From NCBI RefSeq assembly GCF_000189635.1, contig NW_002476522.1:310001-374000 (forward strand): DNA of 64,000 nucleotides, in the 5' to 3' direction. Origin of the DNA: Tetrahymena thermophila SB210 (Eukaryota > Ciliophora > Oligohymenophorea > Hymenostomatida > Tetrahymenidae). Of the stretch, positions 45,101-57,139 are shown in pieces. Every line of letters starts with the position of its first letter. The stretch's first letter is position 1. The notes beneath the pieces were generated by a model, which searched no databases, was not told where the DNA came from, and saw only the letters and a list, made by a program, of their open reading frames with translations. A program made the position numbers and the translations under genes.

Positions 45101-48100
45101 TAAGCAGGGAGAATCATCTATGGAATTTTGAGCAATTAAATTATAATTTATATCAATAAGAGCATATTTTACATTTGGCTTTATGTCGATCAATAAGAAA
45201 TTTTAGAAGTTAAATTGTGATAAATTAATTAATTAATTTTTAAATTCTAAAATATCATTATCTATTGTTAAATAATATAATTCTTTATCTTTAAATGCAT
45301 AAATATAAACCAAGTCGTCTTATCCATCAGCATATATTTCTTAATACTCGTAAAGGTTTAAAGTTTTTAGATATTTATTTCTACGGTATAAATAAAACTC
45401 TCTATCAAATTTGATAACAGCTACAGAATTTGAGCTGCTTTTATTCAAATAAACTAAATATTACATTTTCCTAATCTTTAAAGCTTGCAAATTCTAAGTT
45501 TCAACCATATTTGGGAGCTTTAGAATCGTGTAATACTACTCGTATATATTATAAACACAAAGACTATTTAGATTTAAATTTATAAATATCAAATCTTATT
45601 CTTAGAAATTCTAAACCTAAGCTTATTATTTTACTTAATTTTCGCCTTTTTGAGAAGAAGTTCTTTACTGCTAACTCTTTTAAAAATAATAATTCTAAAA
45701 GTTTAATTTATTTTCAAAAGAAAACCTTTCGAGTACAAATGGGAAAATTTAAGAGAGATCTAAAACTTGAAGGTATTTTTCTATGGATTGCTAATGAATA
45801 AACGCTAAGTCTAGTGAAGGTGAGTAATGGAATTTACTTTCTTAAAAAATGTAGTAAAAGTCTGATTTGCTTGTTGAAATAAGAATATTTCCTATTACTA
45901 CAATTTGTTTATCTTCAATAATTGCTACATTCGTTTAGTTAATAAATAAATCGATATTGATTCTCTCTAAGTCAGTATTAAGAGTGATATCTTTGAGAAT
46001 GCTCTAATTTTCATACTCAATTATTGTAATTTTAAAGTTATTGCTAGAACTTAGCTGTTCATAAGTAACAAGGAATGAGTTACTACATGCCCTTGGAACG
46101 CTCTTCTTTACTTTAAAAACGAAAAAGGGTTGTTAATTCTCGCTAAAAGGGTAATCATACCCAACAATAGAGTTTTCGTATCTTAAAAATAGTTTTTAAT
46201 ACTGCCAACAATAAAAGTAGAAGCCATTTGTATTAAAAGATTCTGAATCAAATTCATAAAATAGTTTTATTGGAGTTAAATTCTGATAAGAGACTATCTA
46301 AACATACTATTGGTCATTCAGCTACGTTAAACCAATAATAAAATCTCTCTCTAAATTAAGAAAGCCATCTTTCTGATTTAAAAAGAAGAGAGATGAATCC
46401 TTAGATAAATTAGAATTCTATTACTGGATAGATTTTTATTTTTCATAAAAATAAATTTTAAGTCTAAATATATAATATAGATGAGTCTTATTTTCCATAA
46501 TCTAAATCTTTGTTTATTATTTGTTATTGTAAATTAGCAATTCTGGTTAATTAAAAAACTTATTCTACAAAAAATCATAGATACCATACAAATTTAGGAA
46601 TACGTAAGGATCAATTTATGAGAAATATGCAAATTTATCTACCTTTTAAGGATATTCCATTTTAAAGCTGTAAATATAATCAGGAGATTTGTAGTCTGCC
46701 TTAGCAGTGCCTTCAAATTTTTTTGTTTAACTAACAATTATATCATATAAACTATAAACGAGTATATTCATGTCATCACAAATAAGAAGAGTATCATAAG
46801 TACTTATTATCTGAAAAGTAAATAAACTACATTCAACTTTTATTTTGTAAGAAAAAATAACTTGCTTTTCAGGATATTAAATTAAATCTATTCTTTTATT
46901 ATCTAATGGTTTTTTATCAGAATTCAAATATGCCTCTAAACCTATTACATGCCACTTATCTGAATACATTGTATTTTGATAATAATCATCTAAATATATT
47001 CTGTCTGTAGAGAGTTGCTTAATAATATTTGGGATCTACCATCTTTTATATAGAAGCTAATATTTATCAATTTTACCAGAATAATAACATTAGAAGCTGC
47101 ATAAAATGCTTATCTATTCCTTAATGTTGATTTGATTCATGAACTAAAGTTAATTTTAAGAAAATTGACCTTCCACGATTTATAACTTCTCAGCTTCTTA
47201 AAGCTAAAGTATCCTTTTTTTACCAATTAATTTGATTTTTTTGCTACTAAATACTTTATAAGTAACTATTGTATTTTAATAAATTTCGAGTTTACCTATT
47301 TTTTAAAAATAACATCAATTACTAAAATAAATTAACATATAATTTAGCTTCTTCATTTTGAAAGATTCTATCATTAAAATTTTGATTGATAAAATTAAAA
47401 TATTTTTACATAATCTTTTGCTAAATTTTATTATTGGTGATAATAAATGATAATTCATAGTAAATATTTAGTATATTAAAAAAAAAATAAATATTACTAA
47501 AATAATACTCAGAGGAAATAATTTAAAAGAAAGTGCCTTAATTATAAGAGCTTTATGGAAAAAGCAAAAACGAGCATTGATAATTTTGTAAGTAGGGAGT
47601 AAATTATTTGTCATCCTATGTAACTAGAGGTATTATTTCTTCTCCCACATGAGATATTGGATTAGAAAGTAAATTAATAAAGTGAAATATGAATCTACTT
47701 TCTCTTAATTCTTATATAAGCATCCAAGTCTATTTTTATTCGATTTGGTATTTATATATTTTGCCTGTAATTTTATTTTCATCTTATTAAAGTTCATTAA
47801 AAGATACTCTTTCTACATCAAATTTAATAAACTTTCCTGGCGATATTATTAGAATTGTTGTTGTGTCTAAAAATTCAAAATAAAAATCTGCTATCTAAAC
47901 ACCTACTTGCTGATTCAATTCTAGGCTAGTTTTATCGAATATTTGAATGAAGCTCTAATTATTGTTTTTATTTATTATAGATATAGCAATGTATTTATTA
48001 TTGTCTTTTATCTGTTTATAGTTTTACAGCGAGCAAGAAATTAACTTACTTTTTGAATTATTTATTAAATAAAAGTATAGGCAAAGACTAGATTCTTTTT

Positions 48101-50484
48101 TCTCTTTAGCTAAAAATAATTAATCAGATATAATTTATTCTACTGAGAAGTAAACTTCATAGTTTGGGTTGATTATAAAGTTAAAATATTCTATAGTTAA
48201 AACTAAGTGCTATTTCTAGCTATTTAATAGACCAAATATTTTAATTAGCCTACTATCAGAGTTTATAAATATTTAAAAATTTTATCTAACAATTTAAAGT
48301 CTATTTATTACGTCGTCTCCCTAAAACTCCTTTTAAAATAGAGCTTAACCATTGTAAATCATAAAAATTACTAAATTTCCTTTAGTGCTAATAGCAGCAT
48401 TTATTAAGATACGCCTTTATTCATCAATTCCAACTGCTCCATACTCTTCTATCTCTTCATTAAATATTTCTATACTATTTTCATTACAAAAGTTAAATAG
48501 ATATGCTTCTTAATTATTTTCAAGGAATATTCTAGCATTATTATCATAACTAACTATTAGAAAATTTGAATCTCCATCTTTATTTTTAAAATTAACTTTA
48601 AGAACTCTGAAAATAAATTTGAAAAAATAAAATTCTAAAACTTAAAAAATAAAAATTTTTTACATATTTAAATATCACTTTAATAGTAGAAAATGCTCTT
48701 GATAGGCTTTTTGAAATCAGATTTAATATATTTTAGATTGAAATTTTAGTCAAAAACTTAGAGTTAAAAAGAATCCTTAATTGCCACATAAATATCATTA
48801 TTAAATTCAGAAACGATATAGTATTCGTTGCTTTATATTTAAATTGTGTATAAAACTAAATTTTGATAATTATTTAGGCAGTTCAGATTGCTTAAACAAT
48901 TTTAAATCAAATCTTTAATTCTTAAAAAGTATATCTTAGATGAGTATATAATTGATAAAATGTTATTTTATTCCAATACATAGCCATAATTACTAGGAGC
49001 AACTATATGAACCATAGAATTATTTTCTGAGTCAAAAATATTCACACTTAACCCATTCAAAACAACAAATTATTTATCTTGGTTTCCTTTATTTAATGGA
49101 TAAGAATAGCTTTTAATCCAATCTACTTGCATTTACTCTCCTATATCTAACTAGCTAAGCGGCTCACTTTCATCCATAAAAGTAGAGTATATGGTAATTT
49201 TTAATAGAGATATAACAATTAATTTATTTGATTCAGGAATGATAAAGTATTCAAATATTTTCTAACCGATTTTATATTGAAACTTTACAGTATTCACATC
49301 CTTCAAATTAAACACCAAAACTTATTTATTTTAATAAATTAACAATAAAATCAATTAAATAAAATTAAAATATTAAATTAATAGATGACTATTTTTTATT
49401 TAGTCATCTTAAAAAGTTATAAATTGAATTTGTGATTTTCTTTTACAAATATTTTTTTATTTAAAATAGGGAAAATGTTTATTTGTTACTGTCTTAAAGA
49501 GATGCAGATGATGTTATAAGCCAATTGTATTCATATTGAAAATTTGAATTGTCACCAATAATCTAAGTAAACTAATTATTTTAGACCCATACTGGAACTT
49601 GAATGGTCTCTTCTAATGTATAGTATGCATTGTGATATATTAATATAGTATTACTGTAAACTATGTAAATGTAGTTATTGAAACCAATAACTGTTTAAAT
49701 ATCTTAATCGCTGTTTAGACTTTATAGATAGAATTAATAAGTAAATCTATCTTTTGTGAATACATAAACTTCCTTTTTTGTGTAGAAATATAAGTAATAC
49801 CTTTCTATGAGTATTTTGATTCCATCTATTATTAATTAGAAAAAGTTAATTTTATAGAACTAACAAAAAGAGCGAACGAGTGAGTGAGTGAATAAATCAA
49901 ATTAATTTTGCTTTTCTAAATTTACTATATAAAGCATTACCTTCATCTTTATTAAAGCAGTTCGAATTGAGCTCTCCAATATAATTTTCTTAAGAACATA
50001 TCTTAGGATATGTACAAATATGCTATTCCTCATTTTACTCAAGATCTTCTGGACATTTTTAAACTTCTACTATTTCATTTTAATTAAAATTAAAATAAGC
50101 GTAGCTAGATTCATCGTTTAAACTAAAAGTGCATTCTGTTTTAGACTATGATAGCAAGAAACCTTTTTCGCAAGTTTTACATTTAGTGTTGCTTAGACAT
50201 TCTAAGCAAAAAGGTATATTGCATGTAACACAAATATATCTTTAATCGTCTTTAAAATAACCAGATGGGCAATTATCAAAGCATTCTTATTGATGCATAT
50301 ATCCATAACATTTAAAGCAGTCTGTTTTACCATCTCCAAAGCAAGAAACGCAACTAGAATCACATTTTTAACAGACTCCTTTACCATGATAAAATTCATC
50401 AAATTTACAAATTTAGCATAAAAACCCATTCAAGATGAAGAAAATTAGTATAAAAGATTTTAAAACACTATTTAACTTTAACAT
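39128..50484 (-). CDS. Giant multi-domain surface protein: Cys-rich head, beta-helix repeats, ~7 TM
   Basis: One 11.4-kb multi-exon gene, roughly 3500 residues. Signal peptide MLKLNSVLKSFILIFFILNG, then a furin-like Cys-rich head (CQKCDSSCVSCFGDG, CPSGYFKDDQRYICVTC, CKTCEKGFLLSQ; 49940-50430). A long beta-rich ectodomain without a recognised family follows (about 44600-49870). A beta-helix region (about 42000-43600) has POMP-like GGAI/GGGI repeats, for example LIQYNNATFSGGAIFSTDS and YNFAAIGGGIRYF. A second Cys-rich block (GGYGPRCESCDYTG, YECKECGKE; about 41060-41400) leads into about seven TM helices (39750-41050, first YYVFVCLFIILFPLFFTYLA). The Ser/Lys-rich cytosolic tail stops at TGA 39128-39130. 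Exons on either side of 47220-47300 join through a 49-nt phase-2 intron, so this is one gene. Function unknown; layout suggests a receptor or adhesion protein. Exon borders are approximate. Confidence 0.75.
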
Positions 50485-51114
50485 TACTTTGATTAAAGAT
50501 AGATTATTTTTTATTAACTAAGTATTCCTTTCTTCAAAATAATTAATTAATTAATTTAACTTCTAAAGATCACTATTTTAAATAAATAAATAAATATATT
50601 TATTAACTTGTACTTGAATTTAAACAAACATAATAAAATTTCTTATCATTAAAATGTTCTTGTTTACTCATTAATTTTTTATAACATTCTTCAGCATAAT
50701 TATTAAGCAAAACTTTTGCTGGATGAGATTGATTGAAAAATATTATAAATTGATAGATAATACTAGCCAAAAATTTATGAGAGCAAAAATAAATTTCTAA
50801 ATGCTAAAAAAATATGGAAATATTACTAAATAAAAATAGAAAAATTACACTTGAATATAATAATTTCACAAAAAGAAATAAAGTAAGTTAAAAAATAAAC
50901 AATAATATATGCAAAACAATGAAGCAATACAAAAAAAAGCAAGTAAACAAATAAATAAGTTGAAAATTTAATTAAACATTTTTTTTATAAAGCAATTAAA
51001 TTATTTTAGTTTTTAATTTAATGAAATAATTAATACTAAATTTAACTTTTGCTAATATTTTATTTGGGTTGAAAAAATTAATCATTCTTAAGAATATTTA
51101 ATATATGAATATTT
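50485..51114. other. Spacer upstream of the giant gene
   Basis: Gene-free A+T-rich DNA. It contains the giant gene promoter and the 3' flank of Cache paralogue 1. Confidence 0.55.
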
Positions 51115-54100
51115 TCAAAAATGCTCTACAATCATTGTTTAGTAATTATTTCTAACATGTTCTCTGTTATTATAAATATACTGTAATAGCTTTTCTTCTG
51201 AAAAGAAAATTTTGATCACTTGTCTTCCGTTTTTAAAAATATCTTAAAAAATTGAATATTCTTCAAGACTTTGACTTTAACTTAAAATTAAAATTAGCAA
51301 TTCTATTTATGTTTCAATTAAAAGTCGACATAGCCTTTATATCAATATTTTATTTTATAAATTTAATTTTTGATCTGTTATGTAAATAAGATATGTGTAG
51401 CTATTTTTATTTTATTTTGATGATTACTAATTACTATGTCTAAATTTATATTAAGCCATGAAGGAAGATAATTTTTCATCTAGATTAAAAGAAAATTATT
51501 TTATGCAAGAGAGAATACCTTAAATAAAAATTAAATCTCCTTTAATTTAATTCTTTGAATGATATGATTACTCGTTTTTACTTTAGCTTTAAAAGACATT
51601 TGTTTGATTAATATCATTTTTTTACATTTCATCCTAGCTTTTTGCACAATCTTAATCATAATTTTCAAAGAAATTTTTTATTCCATTATATGAATTTTAA
51701 ATAGTTTTATCCTTTTTATTGGATAATAAAGAATTCTTTTAAGATAGACTTTGGAATTAATTACTTTAATTAAGGAACTATTTAAATTAATATTCAGTAT
51801 GCTAATCAATTTCTTTACTTTTATTGCTATTATTATTAAAGTTTAGTAATTAATTTTATTCATTATTTATCTAATATTGAATTTGATTTTGCTTATCATT
51901 TTAAATATGATGTAATTGATTCTCCTAGCTGTTAAGTGAAGACATTTTATTTACTTCATCAGAATTAAAAAGAGAAATTATAGATTATTCTGATAAATTA
52001 TTCGATAAATTACAATATTTATCTTAATTATTTAAAGATTCTTCATTTTTAAGCTTTTGTTTTTAATTTTGTTGAGTTAAACTTTATTTTTTGTCTGAAT
52101 TCTTTAGATTTTAATTATCTGTCATTTTTTTATTTAATGTGTTTTGTTTTTTTATTTCTATTTAATCATTAATTTCATTTTTATTTTATTTTTAATAACT
52201 TTTAGGTGACTCAATTATTGAAAGGTTTTACTCTTCTTCAGCTGTTTCTTTTTATATGTAAGCTGCTTATGTTTTTTGTTCTTGGTTTATTTTATTTGAG
52301 AGATATCTTAAAAAAATTTCTGAGAATAATGAAAAGTTTGATTAGATAGTTTTAATCGAAGTGACTCCAATATACTAAACGAATATTTATTCTTCAAAGT
52401 TAAAATCTAATACAGCAAATGTGTCATAATCTTTGAATAGGATCTAATTAACAATATCATAACACATAGTGCATATCTTTTTTTTAAATTAATAATTATA
52501 ACAAGTGGTAACTAATTGAATGTTCAAGTAAGCTTTAGTTAGGTTATCATATTTGTCTTTGACCTCTTGCAATTCTTAGTTTTTGATATTGTTAATTTGA
52601 GCTATCTATGAAAGAAAGTTAATTTGCATTTTTTTCAAATAAGGTAGGTAATACATACACTCTTCTAAAGACTTAACTAAGATTAATGCTGCGGTGTAAT
52701 AATTCTTTTATATAAGTTAATACTATGCTTATTGTAATGTGCAATATTGAAAATAAATATCAGAGCTAAAATCAAAAATATTTTTTTTATTTGCTTTGAA
52801 CTCTTTTCTTACTTGATGGAAGGATATTTTTAATTTTTGTTATGATTGAATGAGATATTACTATGTATTTATAAAATTATTTATTTTTTTACTATAAACT
52901 TGATTTTTAATAGCAGTGTTGAAAAGGTACTGACTGTTTTCTAATTTATCTTCATGTTCAGAATCCTTTAAAGCGACTTTAGCTTTATTTTGATAATGAT
53001 TGCTCTTTAAATTAAAGGAGTTCGAATTTGTTGGAGTATTTTCTTTTTTTAAGAGGAATTGATTTGAAAAGTTACTTCCTTATTAGGACTGTTTCAATTT
53101 TTAGTTTAAAAAAATACTGTAATTGTTTTAATTACTTTTTGATTGTCTCTTTTAGTTACTTTGTGATCTTGATTTATTATTTTCTTTGTTTGTCATACTG
53201 AATTGAGAATTTTGTCTAATGAAATTAAAACTTAATTAATCATTTATTGATTAAAAATTTATTAATTTTTCAGTTTATTCAAGTTAACTCTAAAAGAAAT
53301 TAGTATTTCTATCGGATTTTCTAGCTTTTATAGGACTGGTAAGAATTATCTAATCCTGTTATTTGCTACTAGTCTTTACAATTTAAATTTTACCTTTAGT
53401 AATTAAATTTTCAAAAAAAATCTTATCTTAAGTATCAAGTGTTTGGTTTTTTGTCAACGATTAGCATTCGTTTACATTAATATTCAAGTTGTTAGTATGA
53501 ATATTAACATAATACTACATTAAAATATTTAGTAATTTATTTGTTTACTCACGCATTTAGTAATGAAAATCTCTTACTAATAGATTACAGTAACTAGTAA
53601 TTTCTCTTTTAAATGAAGAGGATAAATAAAGTTAACTTATTGAGATATTTTCAATTACAATATCTTCAAATGCATCCCACATAAAGTAATTTTACTTTTT
53701 TAAATAAAATATTAGAGAAGTTTGATAATTAAGATTTCTATTAAATAATTATTCAAACAGCTATTCAGCATCATGAAGGCAATAATTTATTTTATGTTGA
53801 TATTTGTAATTTTCTACAAACTGAGTAATATCACTGATATTGAAATCCTTATCCACTTCATTTAAGCTATAAAAGAAAAAATTCTTGAATTGTTCTTTAA
53901 AATTCTACAACTATTCATTTAAATTTTGGTCAATATCTAAATGAGAGTATACTTAGAGTTCATATTTGCAATAAATTATTGAATTTCCAAAGCTTTCTAA
54001 AGCTTCTTAGTATCTTTCTTAATTGAAATGAATTACCCCGATATTGTTATAACAAACACCTAAAGCTCGAAAATTCCCAAATTATCTAAAATGGTCAATG

Positions 54101-56052
54101 CATTTATTTAAGTTTAGTAAAGATAAGCTTTAATTATTTGAAAAGAAACTTGAAGTTGTAAATCTTAATATTTAAAAAACATTTTGAAAACTGCTCAAAA
54201 GATCTTATGTTTCACTTGAAAAGCAATATCCTTCTAAATCCTCATCAATTTAATCTTCAATTAAAATATCATTATTATATTCTGTTTCATAACTTATCTG
54301 TGAAGTTTAATTTTAGGTTCTTAAGCTTTTATTTATTTGGTCTTATTTTTAGTTTAGAATTTTAATTTGATTAAGAATATTCTTTAGATGGTTGACAGGA
54401 TATAATATGCTAAATCCTATTTATATAGAGTAAACTGCCTATACAATCAGAACAAGAATTGCTAATGACCAACTGATGTATAAAAATATTTTATTATAAT
54501 ATGTGAGATTCAATTCAAGATTTTTTGCATAGACTTACATTTATTATTTTGATAGGATATCCAAAAATAAATAAATATTTTTAATTTCGTATTTTTTTGC
54601 TGGGTTAACAGATTTTAGAGTTTGATCCTTTGATATTTTATCAATTAATGTTATCCTATTAAGGATAACTAAACACTCTGTACCATTTCTGCTGTATTCA
54701 AATGTTTTTTAGTCATTTTTATAAGGATTAGATAGATCTATACTATCTGTTTTAGAAATAATTAAATCTGAATTTTATTTGATGTTGTCTAAAAAGATTT
54801 TAGTTTAATTTTAGTCTTGTAGGTATTTAGTTTCAACGTCTTAAATATATGTAACTGACTAAATTTATTATTTAGAATCATATACTAATGAAAGTTGTCT
54901 TGGATCTAAAAGCATCTATTGTAAAGAATTTTAGCTAAAGTTAATAAAATAGTTAGAAATAGATTTCAAATTTAGAGTTGTGCAAATTAAAGCAAATACA
55001 GAGCTATCTGAATTAGGATCTTATTTTGCATATTTTAATATCCTTTAACAAAAATTTGTTGCAAAATAGTTTAATCCATTGCCAATAAAATTTAGCTAAG
55101 GAGGGAAAACTGTTATCGAATAAGAATCAACTGTTGGTTAATAATAAAATCTACATCTAACATCAAACCTATACGGTAAAGAATTATATGGGCAATTTGG
55201 AGGGATTGCATATTCTCTCATAGTAGAATTATAACCAAAAACAAAAAGCATACCATCATGAGTAAATCCAAAATACATATTCTATATTTATAACCATCTA
55301 ATGTCTTTATTCTGTTAGTCGTATTTTATGGCTTTCAACAAAAAATCTTAATGACTAGAGTTTTCTATTTGTTGCAGTGATATTTCATCTAATTATTAAA
55401 GGTAACCATAATTTGGATGAAGCCTTTATTTATTTTAAATAATATTTAAAAAAATCAATCAATTTATTTTTACTTCTTTTTATGCAAAAAAAAATCATTT
55501 TTACAGTTTTTATTGTAAAAATATTTCATTCTTAATTTCTTAAATCAATTATTTACAATAAATTTATAAATAAACTTTTAGTTAAAAAAATAAATAAGTA
55601 AATAATATTAATTACCAATTGCTAGTAGAAAGAATATGATCTTTAAAAATTTATAGTATAAGAGGATTTTCTTGGTTATCAAAAGCTCGCTGCATGTTTA
55701 ATATTGCGGCAGTAAAATTACTATTCTTTTTGATTTAGTTTAGTAAATACTTTTAATATAATTAATTTGTAAGGTTTATTTGCCAAGCCACCTTTTATAT
55801 CTGATTATTTATTTAAATGACCACAACTTTATTTTAAATTTTCGAGTTGGAGATTTGGTCTTAGTACAAATTTTCAGCAAAGTTTTATATGAAACTTCTA
55901 CTTGTCTCTTAAAAAAAGAATAGTGTTATTAATGTAGTTAAAATTAAAATAAAAGTTGGTAGTAAAAATAGCATTGTCACAATGAGTTATGTTTAATTTT
56001 GTTTGAAAAAATTTAAGCTAGTAGAATTTGTTTTAACTATTTGTTTCTTCAT
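51115..56052 (-). CDS. Cache-like transmembrane sensor with TPR-like and VWA-like cytosolic regions, paralogue 1
   Basis: About 1500-1600 aa, several introns (one at about 55440-55610). The N-terminus MKKQIVKTNSTSLNF is cytosolic, then TM1 (MLFLLPTFILILTTLITLFF). The ectodomain contains the Cache-like block DVRCRFYYQPTVDSYSITVF; in dCache domains the equivalent is D-P-R-x-R-P-W-Y. TM2 is FLYISWSLAILVLIVQAVYS, followed by LYPVNHLKNILNQI, which resembles the start of a HAMP linker. A TPR-like pair follows (YNNIGVIHFNQERYQEALES; about 53990-54100), then long Asn/Gln/Ser-rich linkers. The C-terminus looks VWA-like: DYDTFAVLDFNFEEQIF and YTYLIYITDQKLN, without the metal-binding D-x-S-x-S. It ends VEHF before TGA 51115-51117. 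Likely an extracellular-ligand receptor; ligand and output unknown. Confidence 0.72.
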
Positions 56053-57139
56053 TCTTTATCTTTATCACAAAAATTTTTATAATTATTAATTGAATTCTTT
56101 ATTAATGTTTACCAATTATTTATTACTATAAAAATTAGTTAATAAAATCCAATGATTTTTTTCCCTTATCTTTAAAGTAATTTTCCTTTATTAAATAATT
56201 GAAGAAAAAATATCATTTTTATATAATAAATAATTAGTTCCCAAAATAAATTTTAAGAACTATCCTTATATTAATTTATTTATTTTACCTGTTTTAATAT
56301 TAATTAATTATTCTGTTTAATTTATTTATTTATATTATCATTTTCATAATAACATTTTTATTTTTTTAAATTTTTTAAATAAATTATTTTTATATTTATT
56401 GAGGGGGGAGGGGAGGATATCAAAATAAATGACCTTTCAAAAAAATCAAGCATAGTTTAAAAATTTTTTTATCAGGGTAAAAAAGCAGTGTCTAAAAATT
56501 TTATATACTCCTCTCTATTGACAGTTTTTGAATGAACGAATACTGAGATTGGATTTAGAATTGTTTGAAATAGAAATCTTCACATATATGAATTTGGCTA
56601 TTCTTATGATTAATTATTCACTTTAAGAAAATTATGATTGTTCCTTAAAAAACCTAAAACTGTTGCTATTCTCGCAAAGGAAAAATATAGATTTATCTGA
56701 AAATTTAAATTGGTGTAAGTGAATATTTTAGTGCTCAATATAATAATCTATAAAAACATTAATAAAATATTGATATTTTAAAGTGAATAAACATATTTTT
56801 AATTTCTTAAATGGCAGTGCTCTAAACTGATTTAATAATCCATATAAATATGAAACAATAAGTATATGAAAAAGTATTTAATATTTTCTTTTGCTATTGA
56901 TTAAAAAAAAAAATACTTTATAAATTTATTTAAACAATTTAAATCTCTTTTATTCATTATTTTTATTAATTTGTATTAGATACAATAAAATAAATCAAAA
57001 TTTTCAAATATAATTAAATGTATCAATGTTATTAGCATTCAGGATTAGAAAATGTTAAAAATTAAAGTAACTTAAAATTAAAATGAAAACAGAAAGAAAG
57101 TATTTAGATATTAATAATAAAAAATAAACAGAAAGAAAT
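56053..57139. other. Spacer between the Cache paralogues with a G-rich tract
   Basis: About 1.1 kb, A+T-rich, no gene. It has an isolated purine tract GAGGGGGGAGGGGAGG at 56401-56416, very unusual against the local composition. Holds the promoter of paralogue 1. Confidence 0.6.

Noticed and set aside
47290-47360. Start codon MKKLNYMLIYF as the beginning of a separate gene
   Set aside because: It meets TGA within 13 codons, while another frame from the upstream exon runs through and rejoins the downstream frame by a 49-nt phase-2 intron.
50202-50429. Minus-strand frame reading FYAKFVNLMNFIMVKESVKN
   Set aside because: Wrong frame over the Cys-rich head of the giant gene; the correct frame gives regular C-x-x-C spacing.
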